Source of the DNA: a virus
Length of the DNA stretch: 38,087 bases
Strand: one strand, 5' to 3'
Virus record (IMG/VR): IMGVR_UViG_3300042691_021424
Location: 1-38,087 of that record
The notes under the pieces are model-generated. The model was not told the DNA's origin. It made no database searches and saw only the letters and a program-made list of their open reading frames with translations. The position numbers and the translations under genes are program-made. Of this stretch, positions 9,178-17,170 are shown in pieces. The first letter of the stretch is position 1, and every line of letters begins with the position of its first letter.

Positions 9178-9933
9178 TTACAAAAGTCCTGCTGCACTTG
9201 CTGCACCTGCCGCGCCGAGACCCTGCAAGATGTAGTCGCCCGCGCCCGGCTTGTAGTACTGGTTGCCATTCATGGCCGGGGGCTCGCCGCTTGCCAGCGT
9301 CTTCACCAGGTTGGCGATGGTGTCGTAGCCCGCGTACTCGAGGCCGGGGATAGCCTGGAGCATCTCCACCGGGCGCGATGCAGCACTCGAGACGATCTGA
9401 GGGGCGGCCATCTGAAGTCCGCGCTCCCGGGCGTAGTTCTCGGCCTGCGTCTGAGCCTCGGTGGCCCCCATTGCAGCCTGGCGCATCGCCTCCTGCCGAC
9501 CGATCTGGGCCTCCAGAGCCGCCGCGGTGCCCTCCTGGGCGAGTTGGTTGCCGGTCCCGAAGGTCTGGCCCGCCCGGCTGAACTGGGCGCGGGAGGCGTT
9601 CTGGGCCGACGCGAGGTTGGCGCGGGCGTCCGCAGCACCTGCCTGGGCGGCCGTGTTGGATGCCGCACGGGTAGCGGCTAGGCTCCGGTCCAGCAGCGGG
9701 CTGCGGAGGTAGTCCCCGCGCATCACACTCCTGCCGAACTGGCCGACAGGAGCCATGGCTCGCGCCCCCGTCCGGGCCGCCGCGACGGCTTCCTGAGCGC
9801 CGGCCCCGGCACGGCCTTGGATGCCTGGCAGGGCATCGAACACGTATTTCCGAAGAGCCTGGCCCCCGCTCTGGCTGTAGAGCGGGTCCATCTCCTTCGG
9901 GTCGGCTTGCTTGGTATCTCCGCAAAATCCCAT
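9178..9933 (-). CDS. Ala-rich internal virion-type protein
   Basis: 251 residues starting MGFCGDTKQAD, preceded by AGGAGG at good spacing. The body is strongly helical and rich in Ala, Gln, Arg and Glu (residues 30-190). The tail is Gly/Ala-rich (YILQGLGAAGAASAAGLL), a hydrophobic segment that could touch a membrane. Such composition is usual for podovirus ejection proteins that form a conduit for DNA, but no family-specific motif was recognised, so the role rests on context: it sits 9 bases before the coiled-coil protein at 9168 and upstream of the giant protein. The MGFCG start echoes MGCFG of its upstream neighbour. Confidence 0.65.
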   Translation of the reverse strand: MGFCGDTKQADPKEMDPLYSQSGGQALRKYVFDALPGIQGRAGAGAQEAVAAARTGARAMAPVGQFGRSVMRGDYLRSPLLDRSLAATRAASNTAAQAGAADARANLASAQNASRAQFSRAGQTFGTGNQLAQEGTAAALEAQIGRQEAMRQAAMGATEAQTQAENYARERGLQMAAPQIVSSAASRPVEMLQAIPGLEYAGYDTIANLVKTLASGEPPAMNGNQYYKPGAGDYILQGLGAAGAASAAGLL

Positions 9934-9948
9934 AGATCCTCCTGTGTG

Positions 9949-10203
9949 CTATCCCAGCCGGGTCCAAGGACCCGGCTTCGGTTTCTCGTCCGACAAGTAC
10001 CCCACCCAGATCCCCCGATCCGGGTCCGAGAAGATCGTATCTTTCGGGGGCCGATTGACCAGCGGGTTCCAGCCCCGGTAGTCGACAGCATACGGGTTGA
10101 GCTTCGGCGCGGGCGGCGCAGGCGCAGCCGGCGTCGGGGCGGGCGGCGTCGGGGCGGGCATTCCCCCGGCCGGGCGCGGTCGTCGACTTCCAAAGCATCC
10201 CAT
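9949..10203 (-). CDS. Small Pro/Ala-rich protein starting MGCFGS
   Basis: 84 residues. ATG 10203 is chosen because the preceding gene stops at 10206 and the longer reading would overlap it fully. After MGCFGSRRP comes a Pro/Ala-rich linker (residues 12-36) and then a compact C-terminal part with YRGWNPLVN, IFSDPDRGIWVGYL and KPGPWTRLG. Aromatic and Pro residues suggest a short structural or binding peptide. The family was not recognised. It lies between two putative ejection or core genes, so a minor virion role is plausible. Confidence 0.6.
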   Translation of the reverse strand: MGCFGSRRPRPAGGMPAPTPPAPTPAAPAPPAPKLNPYAVDYRGWNPLVNRPPKDTIFSDPDRGIWVGYLSDEKPKPGPWTRLG

Positions 10204-10205
10204 GG

Positions 10206-10544
10206 TCAGAAATCGTAAGAGAACAGCGGCTTCCTGGGCGGGACGGGCAAGAGCATCGGTGCCTTCCACGATTTCCCAACCGGCTCGGCGCTCGAAGGAC
10301 TTCGGAAGCCCTGGTTGAAGGCGCCGATGAACGGAGACGCCATACCCTTCAACGATTTTGCTCCGGCCCCTAGAAGCTGGAAAGGAGCTTTCACGACGTT
10401 GTTGATGGCGTCCTGGGCGGTGAGCGCGGGGCCAGACAAGGCCGTGGGTTCCGCCAACTGGGAGAAACGCTCCCGGTCACGTATCCGACGGGCGAGGTCC
10501 ATGCTCCCGCCAAAGCTCTGAAATCCGCTGCTCCAGTCGTCCAT
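10206..10544 (-). CDS. Small virion-type protein, N-terminus MDDWSSGFQSF
   Basis: 112 residues with AAGGAG 7 bases before ATG 10544. The first residues (MDDWSSGFQSFGGSM) closely resemble those of the ejection-type protein at 9168 (MSDWTSGFQAFQQGM), suggesting a shared interaction tag. The rest has an amphipathic segment (residues 45-80, FQLLGAGAKSLKGMASPF) and a Pro-rich end. The family was not recognised. It opens a run of four small or ejection-type genes that leads to the giant gene. Confidence 0.65.
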   Translation of the reverse strand: MDDWSSGFQSFGGSMDLARRIRDRERFSQLAEPTALSGPALTAQDAINNVVKAPFQLLGAGAKSLKGMASPFIGAFNQGFRSPSSAEPVGKSWKAPMLLPVPPRKPLFSYDF

Positions 10545-10596
10545 AAAGTACTCCTTGTTGGGACCCTATGTTGAGGGAGCCGGAATCGTCCAGACC

Positions 10597-11025
10597 TTAG
10601 TCCCAGCAGTACTCGCGATGCTTCTCGGACATCGCGTTCATGTGGGCCGGTCCCCCGCAGAGGTAGGCGACCTGGAAGAAGAAGTTCTGGTAGCCGCTCT
10701 TGATCACCTCGGCGGCCATCTGGTCCTTGATGTCGCTCCGCTTCCTCCAGGCCTCGCTGTCGATCCACTCCATCACGCCCGTGCGGAAGGTGCCCAACAG
10801 CACGTCCCGGTTCGCCTGGAAGAATGGGTTGGCCGAGACGGCCTCGGTGAAGACCACCAGGGTGAGTCCGACCGTGCGGGCGTCCACCTCCTGATCTCGA
10901 TCCACCAGGTCATCGATGACGTGGAGGAACTGGTACACCGCCCAGCAGGCGTGAAAGGCGTTCTGGTCTCCACAGCACACCTCGGTAAAGATCGTGTCGA
11001 TCTTCTGCTTGTGATCGGGACTCAT
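10597..11025 (-). CDS. Conserved phage protein with DDLVDRD motif
   Basis: 142 residues. ATG 11025 overlaps the previous stop (ATGA), implying translational coupling. The protein looks all-helical and has HVIDDLVDRDQ at residues 35-45. This resembles the aspartate-rich DDxxD motif of class I isoprenoid synthases, but no second metal motif is evident. The protein is less than half the usual length of those enzymes, so catalysis is doubtful. Similar small proteins with a DDL(V/I)D signature are familiar from tail modules of other podoviruses, with no known role. Residues NPFFQANRDVL and the Trp-containing helix that follows fit that group. The gene sits directly after the nozzle genes. Confidence 0.75.
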   Translation of the reverse strand: MSPDHKQKIDTIFTEVCCGDQNAFHACWAVYQFLHVIDDLVDRDQEVDARTVGLTLVVFTEAVSANPFFQANRDVLLGTFRTGVMEWIDSEAWRKRSDIKDQMAAEVIKSGYQNFFFQVAYLCGGPAHMNAMSEKHREYCWD

Positions 11026-11225
11026 CCTACGCTTTTACCGTCGAGCTGGGTCTGAAGCTCCCGGACACACTCGGCCAGGTTGCGGATCGTCTGTTCCACC
11101 TCTCGGGTGTACGCAGCCATCGCAGTTTTCTCATCCTCGGACAAGCGAGAGATGGGCGGCCACCGGACTGCGGGCGCTACGATGGAGTTTCCGACCTTCT
11201 TGATGAGCTTGATCGTGGTGGGCAT
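11022..11225 (-). CDS. Small coiled-coil protein after the tail nozzle
   Basis: 67 residues. ATG 11225 shares a base with the nozzle stop (TGATG) and the end overlaps the next gene (ATGA), so all three are probably coupled in translation. A basic N-terminus (MPTTIKLIKKVGN) leads into a helix with heptad-like hydrophobic spacing (residues 30-62, EVEQTIRNLAECVRELQTQL). The family was not recognised. A small structural or chaperone-like role in the tail is possible. Confidence 0.65.
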   Translation of the reverse strand: MPTTIKLIKKVGNSIVAPAVRWPPISRLSEDEKTAMAAYTREVEQTIRNLAECVRELQTQLDGKSVG

Positions 11226-13369
11226 CAGTAGGCTCCTCCCTTGCGGGCGGTGATGTGGTAGCCGGAAACGCCCCAGTTGGCTCCGACGCTCTCCGAAGAG
11301 AACCGCACTCGAATGTACCGACCGCTGACGGTGGCGTTGACCTTGGTGGGCTCCGACCCGGCCGACGAGACGAGCAGGTTCTGGGGCACCGACCAACGGA
11401 TGGGGCTGTTGAGGTTGTCCCTCGCGCCGATGGTCACTTGGAGAGTGGCGTCGCTCGGGACATTCTCCTTGCCGTTCAGGACGATGTACACGGTGTCCAC
11501 GTACTTCCAGATGGTGGGGTCACCGAAATCGAAGTCCGGCGTCTCGGCGGAGCTGGGAATCGGGTCCGGGTTGCAGTCGTCCCGGGAGGAGCGCGACCAG
11601 ACCCGGCCGTGGACCAAGAGGCGGGGCACTGTCTTGTCCGGATCCTCCCCTCGGACCACGCTGCCGGCATCCCCGCCGATGGCCACCAGCGTGTATTCGC
11701 GCTCGGCGACGTCCACGTACTCGTACCACCGCTTGGCAATCCCGTTGCACTTTTCCGACGGGTCGAGCGAACTCCAAGTCGGCGCCAACTCCCAGTCGAC
11801 GCGACCCAGGGCCGTTATGCCGTTGAGGTCGTCGGGGTATCGGTCGATGACCACCGAGTCCTCGGCGTAGTTCCAGATGTAGACCTTGGTGACACCACTT
11901 GGTGTCGGGTAGGTGAACCACACTTCGCTGTCGCGCCGATTATGGTGGGCGACGATCTCGTCGGCTCGGGCCCAGTCCACCTCGTCTCGGAACTTCTCCC
12001 AGTGCTGCTGGGCGATCGCCCGGAGATTCTGCCCGCCTCCGTAGAGGTACATCCCTTTGTTACCGATAAAGGCGATCTCGCGGTCGCCTGCGCGGCACCA
12101 GGAATAACGGCCGATCGGCCCCTCGTCGATGATCTCGGGCCGGATGAAAAACGTCCCGGCCGCCTGCCCGACGCTTTGGATCGACTGGATGGACCGCTTC
12201 TTCAGGATGTAGGCGAACTCCGCCAACGTGACGACAGCGAAGATCTCGCCGTTGATCGCCGCGCCGACGTTGAGCACCTCGCCCGACTCGTTGGCGTTGA
12301 CGGTCTCCACGGCGGACCCAGAGGGGATCTTTGCGCCGACGGCAGTGCCCCCGGTAAACCCGAGAGGAGTCAGCACCAGAGAAGACACGACGGTCACCTC
12401 GGCCTCCGGTGGGATGATCACGCTGCTGGTGCCGGTGTTTTCGACCTCGACCCAGTTCTGGAAGGACACCCGTGACCCGACCGAAAATACCTGGCCGGTG
12501 ATTCGGTCGCCGATGCCGAGGCGCTCCACGGTGACCGAAAACGAAGGGGCCTGCTTGACCCGGTACAGGTCCTGGCCGGGGTTTTCGGTCGGGCCAATGG
12601 ACAGGACGTCACCCGCAAACATCTCCGTGGGAACAGAGCCAAAGGGCAAGACGAGGGTGGCTCCGATTTCCGGGATCGGCGGGCTCGCCGCGGAGGTCTG
12701 GTAGGCGTAGTTCGCATTCCGGCTCCGGGCGGTGACTTTCAGGGCCGTCACCGCGCCGTTGACCTTGAGGCGGGCCCCCGTGGTCCAGTTGACGTAGGTA
12801 TCGTAGCGCCCCAGGTAGATGCGCTTGGTCTGGCCCGCCTCGACGGACTGGGACCGTTTGATGGCGTTGGTGCGCTGCACCGACTCCAGGGCCACGTCGG
12901 ACACGCGGAAGTAGTCGTAGGCGATCTTCTTGAGGTCGCTCTCGTAGCTGACGATGCGGGCGAACTGGCCGGTCACGAACTCACCCGCCAAGCCCGTGAC
13001 GTAGGCGTGGGCCGTGGTGGACCCAGCCGGGGTCATCGTGAAGTCCGACTCAAGGCTTGCCGTCCCGAAGGCCGCCGTGACTCCGACGGGGATCCAATTG
13101 GAAAAATCCCCGCGCCCGCTCCACTTCAGCAGAGCCCCGCGCCAGAGCATGACGTGGTCGTCGAACACCTCGACGCCGTCGTAGCCGTTGGCGTCGGGAA
13201 GCCCTGGGATCGGACGGGCCTGCCCAGTGCCCGGCCAGAAGAGCGGCTGGACCGACGGCGTGGCGAACAGGACGCGGTCGATGTAGTCGGCCGCGTACCA
13301 ACGTGCGGTGCGGGCGGTCGAAGCCCCCGAGTAGATCGAGTCGAGAATGCCAGAAAACTGCAACGCCAT
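11225..13369 (-). CDS. Tail nozzle / tail tube-B-like protein
   Basis: 714 residues, AGGAGG ahead of ATG 13369. The long beta-rich sequence has features of podovirus nozzle proteins (T7 gp12 / P22 gp10 group). These include an early FDDHVMLWRG strand pair, a middle section with insertions, and a propeller-like second half: IGRYSW, IAFIGNKGMYLYGGG, DEIVAHHNRRDSEVWF, VYIWNYAEDSVVIDRYP. Those Trp/Tyr-rich phrases are typical of the closing blades. The C-terminal 130 residues look like an added beta-sandwich (RYIRVRFSSESVGANWGVSGY), perhaps carbohydrate-binding. The usual N-terminal arm of nozzle proteins is missing here, and a similar arm appears at the start of the gene at 16358. Confidence 0.75.
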   Translation of the reverse strand: MALQFSGILDSIYSGASTARTARWYAADYIDRVLFATPSVQPLFWPGTGQARPIPGLPDANGYDGVEVFDDHVMLWRGALLKWSGRGDFSNWIPVGVTAAFGTASLESDFTMTPAGSTTAHAYVTGLAGEFVTGQFARIVSYESDLKKIAYDYFRVSDVALESVQRTNAIKRSQSVEAGQTKRIYLGRYDTYVNWTTGARLKVNGAVTALKVTARSRNANYAYQTSAASPPIPEIGATLVLPFGSVPTEMFAGDVLSIGPTENPGQDLYRVKQAPSFSVTVERLGIGDRITGQVFSVGSRVSFQNWVEVENTGTSSVIIPPEAEVTVVSSLVLTPLGFTGGTAVGAKIPSGSAVETVNANESGEVLNVGAAINGEIFAVVTLAEFAYILKKRSIQSIQSVGQAAGTFFIRPEIIDEGPIGRYSWCRAGDREIAFIGNKGMYLYGGGQNLRAIAQQHWEKFRDEVDWARADEIVAHHNRRDSEVWFTYPTPSGVTKVYIWNYAEDSVVIDRYPDDLNGITALGRVDWELAPTWSSLDPSEKCNGIAKRWYEYVDVAEREYTLVAIGGDAGSVVRGEDPDKTVPRLLVHGRVWSRSSRDDCNPDPIPSSAETPDFDFGDPTIWKYVDTVYIVLNGKENVPSDATLQVTIGARDNLNSPIRWSVPQNLLVSSAGSEPTKVNATVSGRYIRVRFSSESVGANWGVSGYHITARKGGAY

Positions 13370-13407
13370 GTGGTCCTCCTATTGGATCGACGCTATCGGG
13401 GCCGCAG

Positions 13408-14163
13408 TCACCCGGCAAGGATTGCCCTGTTGAACAGGTCCGGATCCATTCGTTGGAGCCGGCGCCGTACCCGTCCGACGCATTCCTCGCTGTGCTTACA
13501 GTGCATGAGGTGGCAGTAGCCCAAAGCCTCCGCCTCGAGCGGGTTGGTGTGGTTGAAGAGCGTGGTGACCCTCTTGCCACAGTCGCGGGCGTGGCGGGCG
13601 AGCCACGCCTGCTCGTAGACAGTCATCGCGACAGGGTCGAAAGCCTCCACCTCGCGGATCGCCTCCAAGCCCTTGGTCGCGTAGTCGCACAGGAACTCCA
13701 CATCGTGACCTCCGATGATCCCGACGTTGTAGCAGTCCCAGGCGTGGTCCGGAGTCGTCAGCCGAGCCCGGTGCTGCGACGGAGTGACGTCCAGGCTCCA
13801 GTCGTAGAGGGGCCGGGGCTCGAAACTCTGCGCGAACACCGGGGCCGCAACGACGTGCTCCGGAAGAGCCTTGAAGAGAAAGACGTCCTGGTCGATGTGG
13901 ATGAAAGGCTCCTGCTGGATCGAGTATGCCTTCATCTTGCCCGCCGCCCACGCCTTTGGCGTCACGTCGAAGCCCTCCAGGTCGGTACGTACCGACGTGA
14001 AGGGAAGCTGCATCCGCTCGAAGAGCCGCGCCCCCTGATCGTCGGTGACCATCTCGATCTGATCGTAATGCTGCCGGGCCAGAAGCACCGACACGGCCAA
14101 GATGACCCGATGGTCGACCGACATGAACCTCGGGGCCGACCAGTGGCTGTAGACGACTCTCAT
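13408..14163 (-). CDS. Putative glycosyltransferase-like protein (GT-A, DQD motif)
   Basis: 251 residues. ATG 14163 overlaps the previous stop (TGATG). The start MRVVYSHWSAPRFM and a DxD-type motif (IHIDQDVFLF, D91-Q92-D93) in a strand-helix arrangement suggest a GT-A nucleotide-sugar transferase. DCYNVGIIGGHDVEFL resembles the acceptor-side motif of related enzymes. The C-terminus is rich in His and Cys (CHLMHCKHSEEC, about residues 220-231), possibly metal-binding. It may instead belong to an uncharacterised GT-like family, since no family-defining residue was confirmed. It lies between two tail genes, which suggests modification of a tail protein. Confidence 0.65.
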   Translation of the reverse strand: MRVVYSHWSAPRFMSVDHRVILAVSVLLARQHYDQIEMVTDDQGARLFERMQLPFTSVRTDLEGFDVTPKAWAAGKMKAYSIQQEPFIHIDQDVFLFKALPEHVVAAPVFAQSFEPRPLYDWSLDVTPSQHRARLTTPDHAWDCYNVGIIGGHDVEFLCDYATKGLEAIREVEAFDPVAMTVYEQAWLARHARDCGKRVTTLFNHTNPLEAEALGYCHLMHCKHSEECVGRVRRRLQRMDPDLFNRAILAG

Positions 14164-16358
14164 CAGATCAGGGATGTCCCGACCCCGGAGCCCGACGAGC
14201 ACAGCCCGATGCAGACGTTGCTGCGGAGCGCGACGAAGGTGGGCAGCAGGTTGTCCGCACCGACCACCGGGTAGAGAACGCTCGGGCAGTTGGGCCAGGA
14301 GTAGATGATCGACCGCATCACCTCGGGGTCGAACGGCAGCCCTGGGAAATGGCTGGCCAAAAGCTGTTCCAGGTCGAGCACCACGACAACCACGGTCGTG
14401 CCGGCGAGCTTGGCCGCCGTGAAGGACTCGCTGGTCTTGTTCGCGATGCAGGTAAGTTGACTCGGCGCTGTCGGGCACTGTGAAAAATCACGGACGTACC
14501 CAAACTTCTGGTATGCGAGACCGTCCGTAAAGACGACCATCAACCTCGGCTTACCAGGAATTGAGCCCGCTTCCAACGCCTCTTGAGCTATATCGACTCC
14601 ATCAGCTATGTGCGTCAAACCGAAGGGCTGTAGAGCTTCGACAATAGTGCGCGGATACGTCAGGTCACTCGTCAGCGGGTGGTGCAACAACGCTCCGCTC
14701 GAGAACGACACCGTCAGCACCCGATCGGTGCTCTTGCAGGTGTCCAGAAACAGGTTCACGGCCTGCTTGAGGCGAGTCATCCGCGGACCGTTGGGCGGGT
14801 TGGTGTATGCCATTGATCCCGAGGTATCGAGCACCAGGGCGATCTCATGGCCAAGGTCGTTGCAGTCCACCAGCACGGTCACCAGGGCTGATGCCGTCAT
14901 GCCCTGATACGTCGCTTGGATGGTTGCTGTACCCGGGCTGTGGCCCCGCACGACGCCCTGTTGCGTAGTCGTGGCGACTGCCGTGTCCAGGCTCGTCCAA
15001 GTGCTGGAGTTGGTGACATCCAGCTTGGCGCCGTCGAGGAACGTCGCAAGCGCCTGGAATGGGAAGTCGACTCCTTTCGGCAACGTCACGCTGGCCGGAC
15101 GTACTTCTAAGGACATCGCCTGCCGTTGCACCGTGGTGTAGCAGACCGACAACGGCCTCTCAGTAGTCCGCGTGACGGTGTCGATCTCGACCCCGGCCTT
15201 GGTGAAAGCCTTCGCCACCAGGACCGTCGACGAGACGTCGAACCGGACGGCCCCGTAGTCGGAATTGTATCGAACCTGGGACCCCGTGACCGGCGTCGGG
15301 ACGAAGTTCCTCAAGTCCTTGCCGCCCCAGCCCGTGATGATGTGCAGCACTCCGTCGGTGCGGTGGATCCGCTCGTACAGGTGCGAGTGCCCGGTGATCA
15401 GCACGTCGGCTCCCCACTCGCCGAGAGGCCAGTTCATAACCGAGTATCCCGGGTAGTAGTCCACCCCGCTGGTCTGGGGCGGGTGGTGCCAGACGACGAC
15501 GCGCCACGGGCAGTCCGAAGCCGCGAGCTGGGCTTGGAGCCACAGGGCCTGCGGGCCTGTCGAGGACAGGTCGGCGTTACCGACGCCCGGATCCGCGCCC
15601 GTGCCCAACACCGCACTGCCCCCCGGTCCGGCGGCGCTCGGCCCGTAGCCGTAGGAGTCGACGAAGAAGAACTGCACCGGGCCCCTCTTGACGGTGTAGT
15701 ACCGCTCGTTGCCTGGCAGGGCAAAGAAACTCAGGAACTCGGCCAGCGGGCCGTCGGTGTAGTCGTGGTTCCCGAGGGCCGGGAAGAACCTGTTGTCGGC
15801 GGGGCCTTTGCCATACGGGCCGTCGTAGCCGCCGAGTGCCCACCAGTAGTGCTTGGCCACTTGGGTGTCGTAGCGGCTGTCCAACTCGGTGGTGCCTCCG
15901 TCCGGGTACACCAGGTCGCCAGCGTGGACGACGATCTCCGGATCCCACCCTTGGACCAGCTTGGCTACCCCGGCCGTGTTCGGCCCGACGGTACCGCTGT
16001 CGGCCACGGCGGCGAAGCGGACCGAACAGTCCGCCGGGCAGACCAAGGCGCGGGCTCGCTTCTTCATCGTCCAGAGCTGGCCGTCGGTGCCTACGATGGG
16101 CAGGCGCTCGACCTCCACGTCGGACGACGTGAGGTTGGGCTGGTGGATCAGGTTGGCCTCGCCGTCGAGCTGGTTCTTGGGCAGGTGGACCCGCTCGTAG
16201 CCCGGAGCCGCCTGCAGCTCGCCCTTCTCGGCGCGGACGTTCTCGGCGACCGTCAGGAACTGCGATTTTCCATCGTCCTCGAGGTCGGTAGGAAGTCGAG
16301 TGATCAGGCCCTTGCTCGGGCCGTCGACACGGAGTTGGGTGCCGTTGGATCTACGCAT
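14163..16358 (-). CDS. Tail-associated metallophosphoesterase / Big_2 Ig / vWA fusion
   Basis: 731 residues. ATG 16358 overlaps the end of the preceding gene by 8 bases. Residues 1-60 resemble the N-terminal arm of nozzle proteins (GLITRLP, AENVRAEKGELQAAPGYERV). Residues 113-400 are a purple-acid-phosphatase-type metallophosphoesterase with all hallmark motifs: D120, GDLVYPDG (D148, Y151), GNHD 196-199, H292, and GHSH 323-326 followed by LYERIH. A Big_2 Ig-like domain occupies about 420-500. Residues 505-720 are a von Willebrand factor A domain with an intact MIDAS: D511, S513, S515, T582 and D612 (DTSGSM, FTDG). The family knowledge implies phosphatase activity plus metal-dependent adhesion. 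Inference: an exposed tail enzyme or adhesin. No signal peptide is seen, as expected for a virion protein. Confidence 0.88.
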   Translation of the reverse strand: MRRSNGTQLRVDGPSKGLITRLPTDLEDDGKSQFLTVAENVRAEKGELQAAPGYERVHLPKNQLDGEANLIHQPNLTSSDVEVERLPIVGTDGQLWTMKKRARALVCPADCSVRFAAVADSGTVGPNTAGVAKLVQGWDPEIVVHAGDLVYPDGGTTELDSRYDTQVAKHYWWALGGYDGPYGKGPADNRFFPALGNHDYTDGPLAEFLSFFALPGNERYYTVKRGPVQFFFVDSYGYGPSAAGPGGSAVLGTGADPGVGNADLSSTGPQALWLQAQLAASDCPWRVVVWHHPPQTSGVDYYPGYSVMNWPLGEWGADVLITGHSHLYERIHRTDGVLHIITGWGGKDLRNFVPTPVTGSQVRYNSDYGAVRFDVSSTVLVAKAFTKAGVEIDTVTRTTERPLSVCYTTVQRQAMSLEVRPASVTLPKGVDFPFQALATFLDGAKLDVTNSSTWTSLDTAVATTTQQGVVRGHSPGTATIQATYQGMTASALVTVLVDCNDLGHEIALVLDTSGSMAYTNPPNGPRMTRLKQAVNLFLDTCKSTDRVLTVSFSSGALLHHPLTSDLTYPRTIVEALQPFGLTHIADGVDIAQEALEAGSIPGKPRLMVVFTDGLAYQKFGYVRDFSQCPTAPSQLTCIANKTSESFTAAKLAGTTVVVVVLDLEQLLASHFPGLPFDPEVMRSIIYSWPNCPSVLYPVVGADNLLPTFVALRSNVCIGLCSSGSGVGTSLI

Positions 16359-17169
16359 ACCATTCCAGGAGTACCATGCCGGGAGTGCCCAGCGCATTGA
16401 CGGCCCCGCCAAAGCCAAACGGTCGGTACGGGGGTCGCTTGAAGTTGTAGATGTTCCGCTTGTCGAGGTACACGCCAGAGCCTCCAAGGATGTTGTTGGT
16501 GTACCCTTCGGAAGTCACGTAGCGCACGTAGTCCATCGTGCTGAAGGCGCTCGGTGCGTCCGGCTGTCCGACGAGCACCCGATACTGCTCCCCTGGCACG
16601 ACGGAAAAGGAGATCCAGGAAACTCGGGCGTTTTCCCCTGCGGCCGAGGCCGATCCCTTTAGCCCTCCGCCGACGCATACCACCTGGATGCGCGTGACGT
16701 TCTTTGGCGCGAAGAATCGGTACTCCCGGACCAGCGGGAGGATGAAGGAATCAGCCTTCAGCAGCTTGCCGACGGGCCACTGTGAATTGTTCGCCGCGGG
16801 GTCTCGGATGAGCCCCGTCTCCGATTCTTGAATCGACCCGTCGCTGGCGTAGACCGCCCGGAAGATCCGAGGGGCGTAGATCTTGGCGTCCTTGCCGCCC
16901 TTCACGACGAACCCCCTCGCGTCCACGGTGACCTCGCGGTAGAAGTCCGGCGCACTGTCCGGCTTGTCCGGGTGCTCCACCAGCGCCGCCTGGGGGACGA
17001 CGCTGTCCTTGAAGTCCCCCGACTCGAGGTCCATCACCGCGCCGAGGAAACTCTTCAGCCGGGAGCGGATGAAGCGGATCTCGGTTGCCAAGTTAGGCTT
17101 CGAGGGGTGCCTGACGAAGTCCGCCTCCGTCGGCTTCGATGCGTTGAAATCTGCGCCGAGGTTCGCCAT
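16351..17169 (-). CDS. Tail appendage protein, paralogue 2
   Basis: 272 residues. ATG 17169 begins 1 base after the previous stop. Its N-terminus (MANLGADFNASKPTEADFV, then RFIRSRLKSFLGAVMDLESG) and end (GTPGMVLLEWYA) match those of the preceding gene in layout, indicating a tandem duplication. The middle contains a fibre-type phrase (FYREVTVDARGFVVKGG) and the distal half is beta-rich with a Gly/Tyr/Phe-rich tip (RPPYRPFGFGG). The role is probably a tail fibre or spike component that binds the host surface. No enzymatic motif is visible. Confidence 0.7.
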   Translation of the reverse strand: MANLGADFNASKPTEADFVRHPSKPNLATEIRFIRSRLKSFLGAVMDLESGDFKDSVVPQAALVEHPDKPDSAPDFYREVTVDARGFVVKGGKDAKIYAPRIFRAVYASDGSIQESETGLIRDPAANNSQWPVGKLLKADSFILPLVREYRFFAPKNVTRIQVVCVGGGLKGSASAAGENARVSWISFSVVPGEQYRVLVGQPDAPSAFSTMDYVRYVTSEGYTNNILGGSGVYLDKRNIYNFKRPPYRPFGFGGAVNALGTPGMVLLEWYA

Positions 17170-17170
17170 A

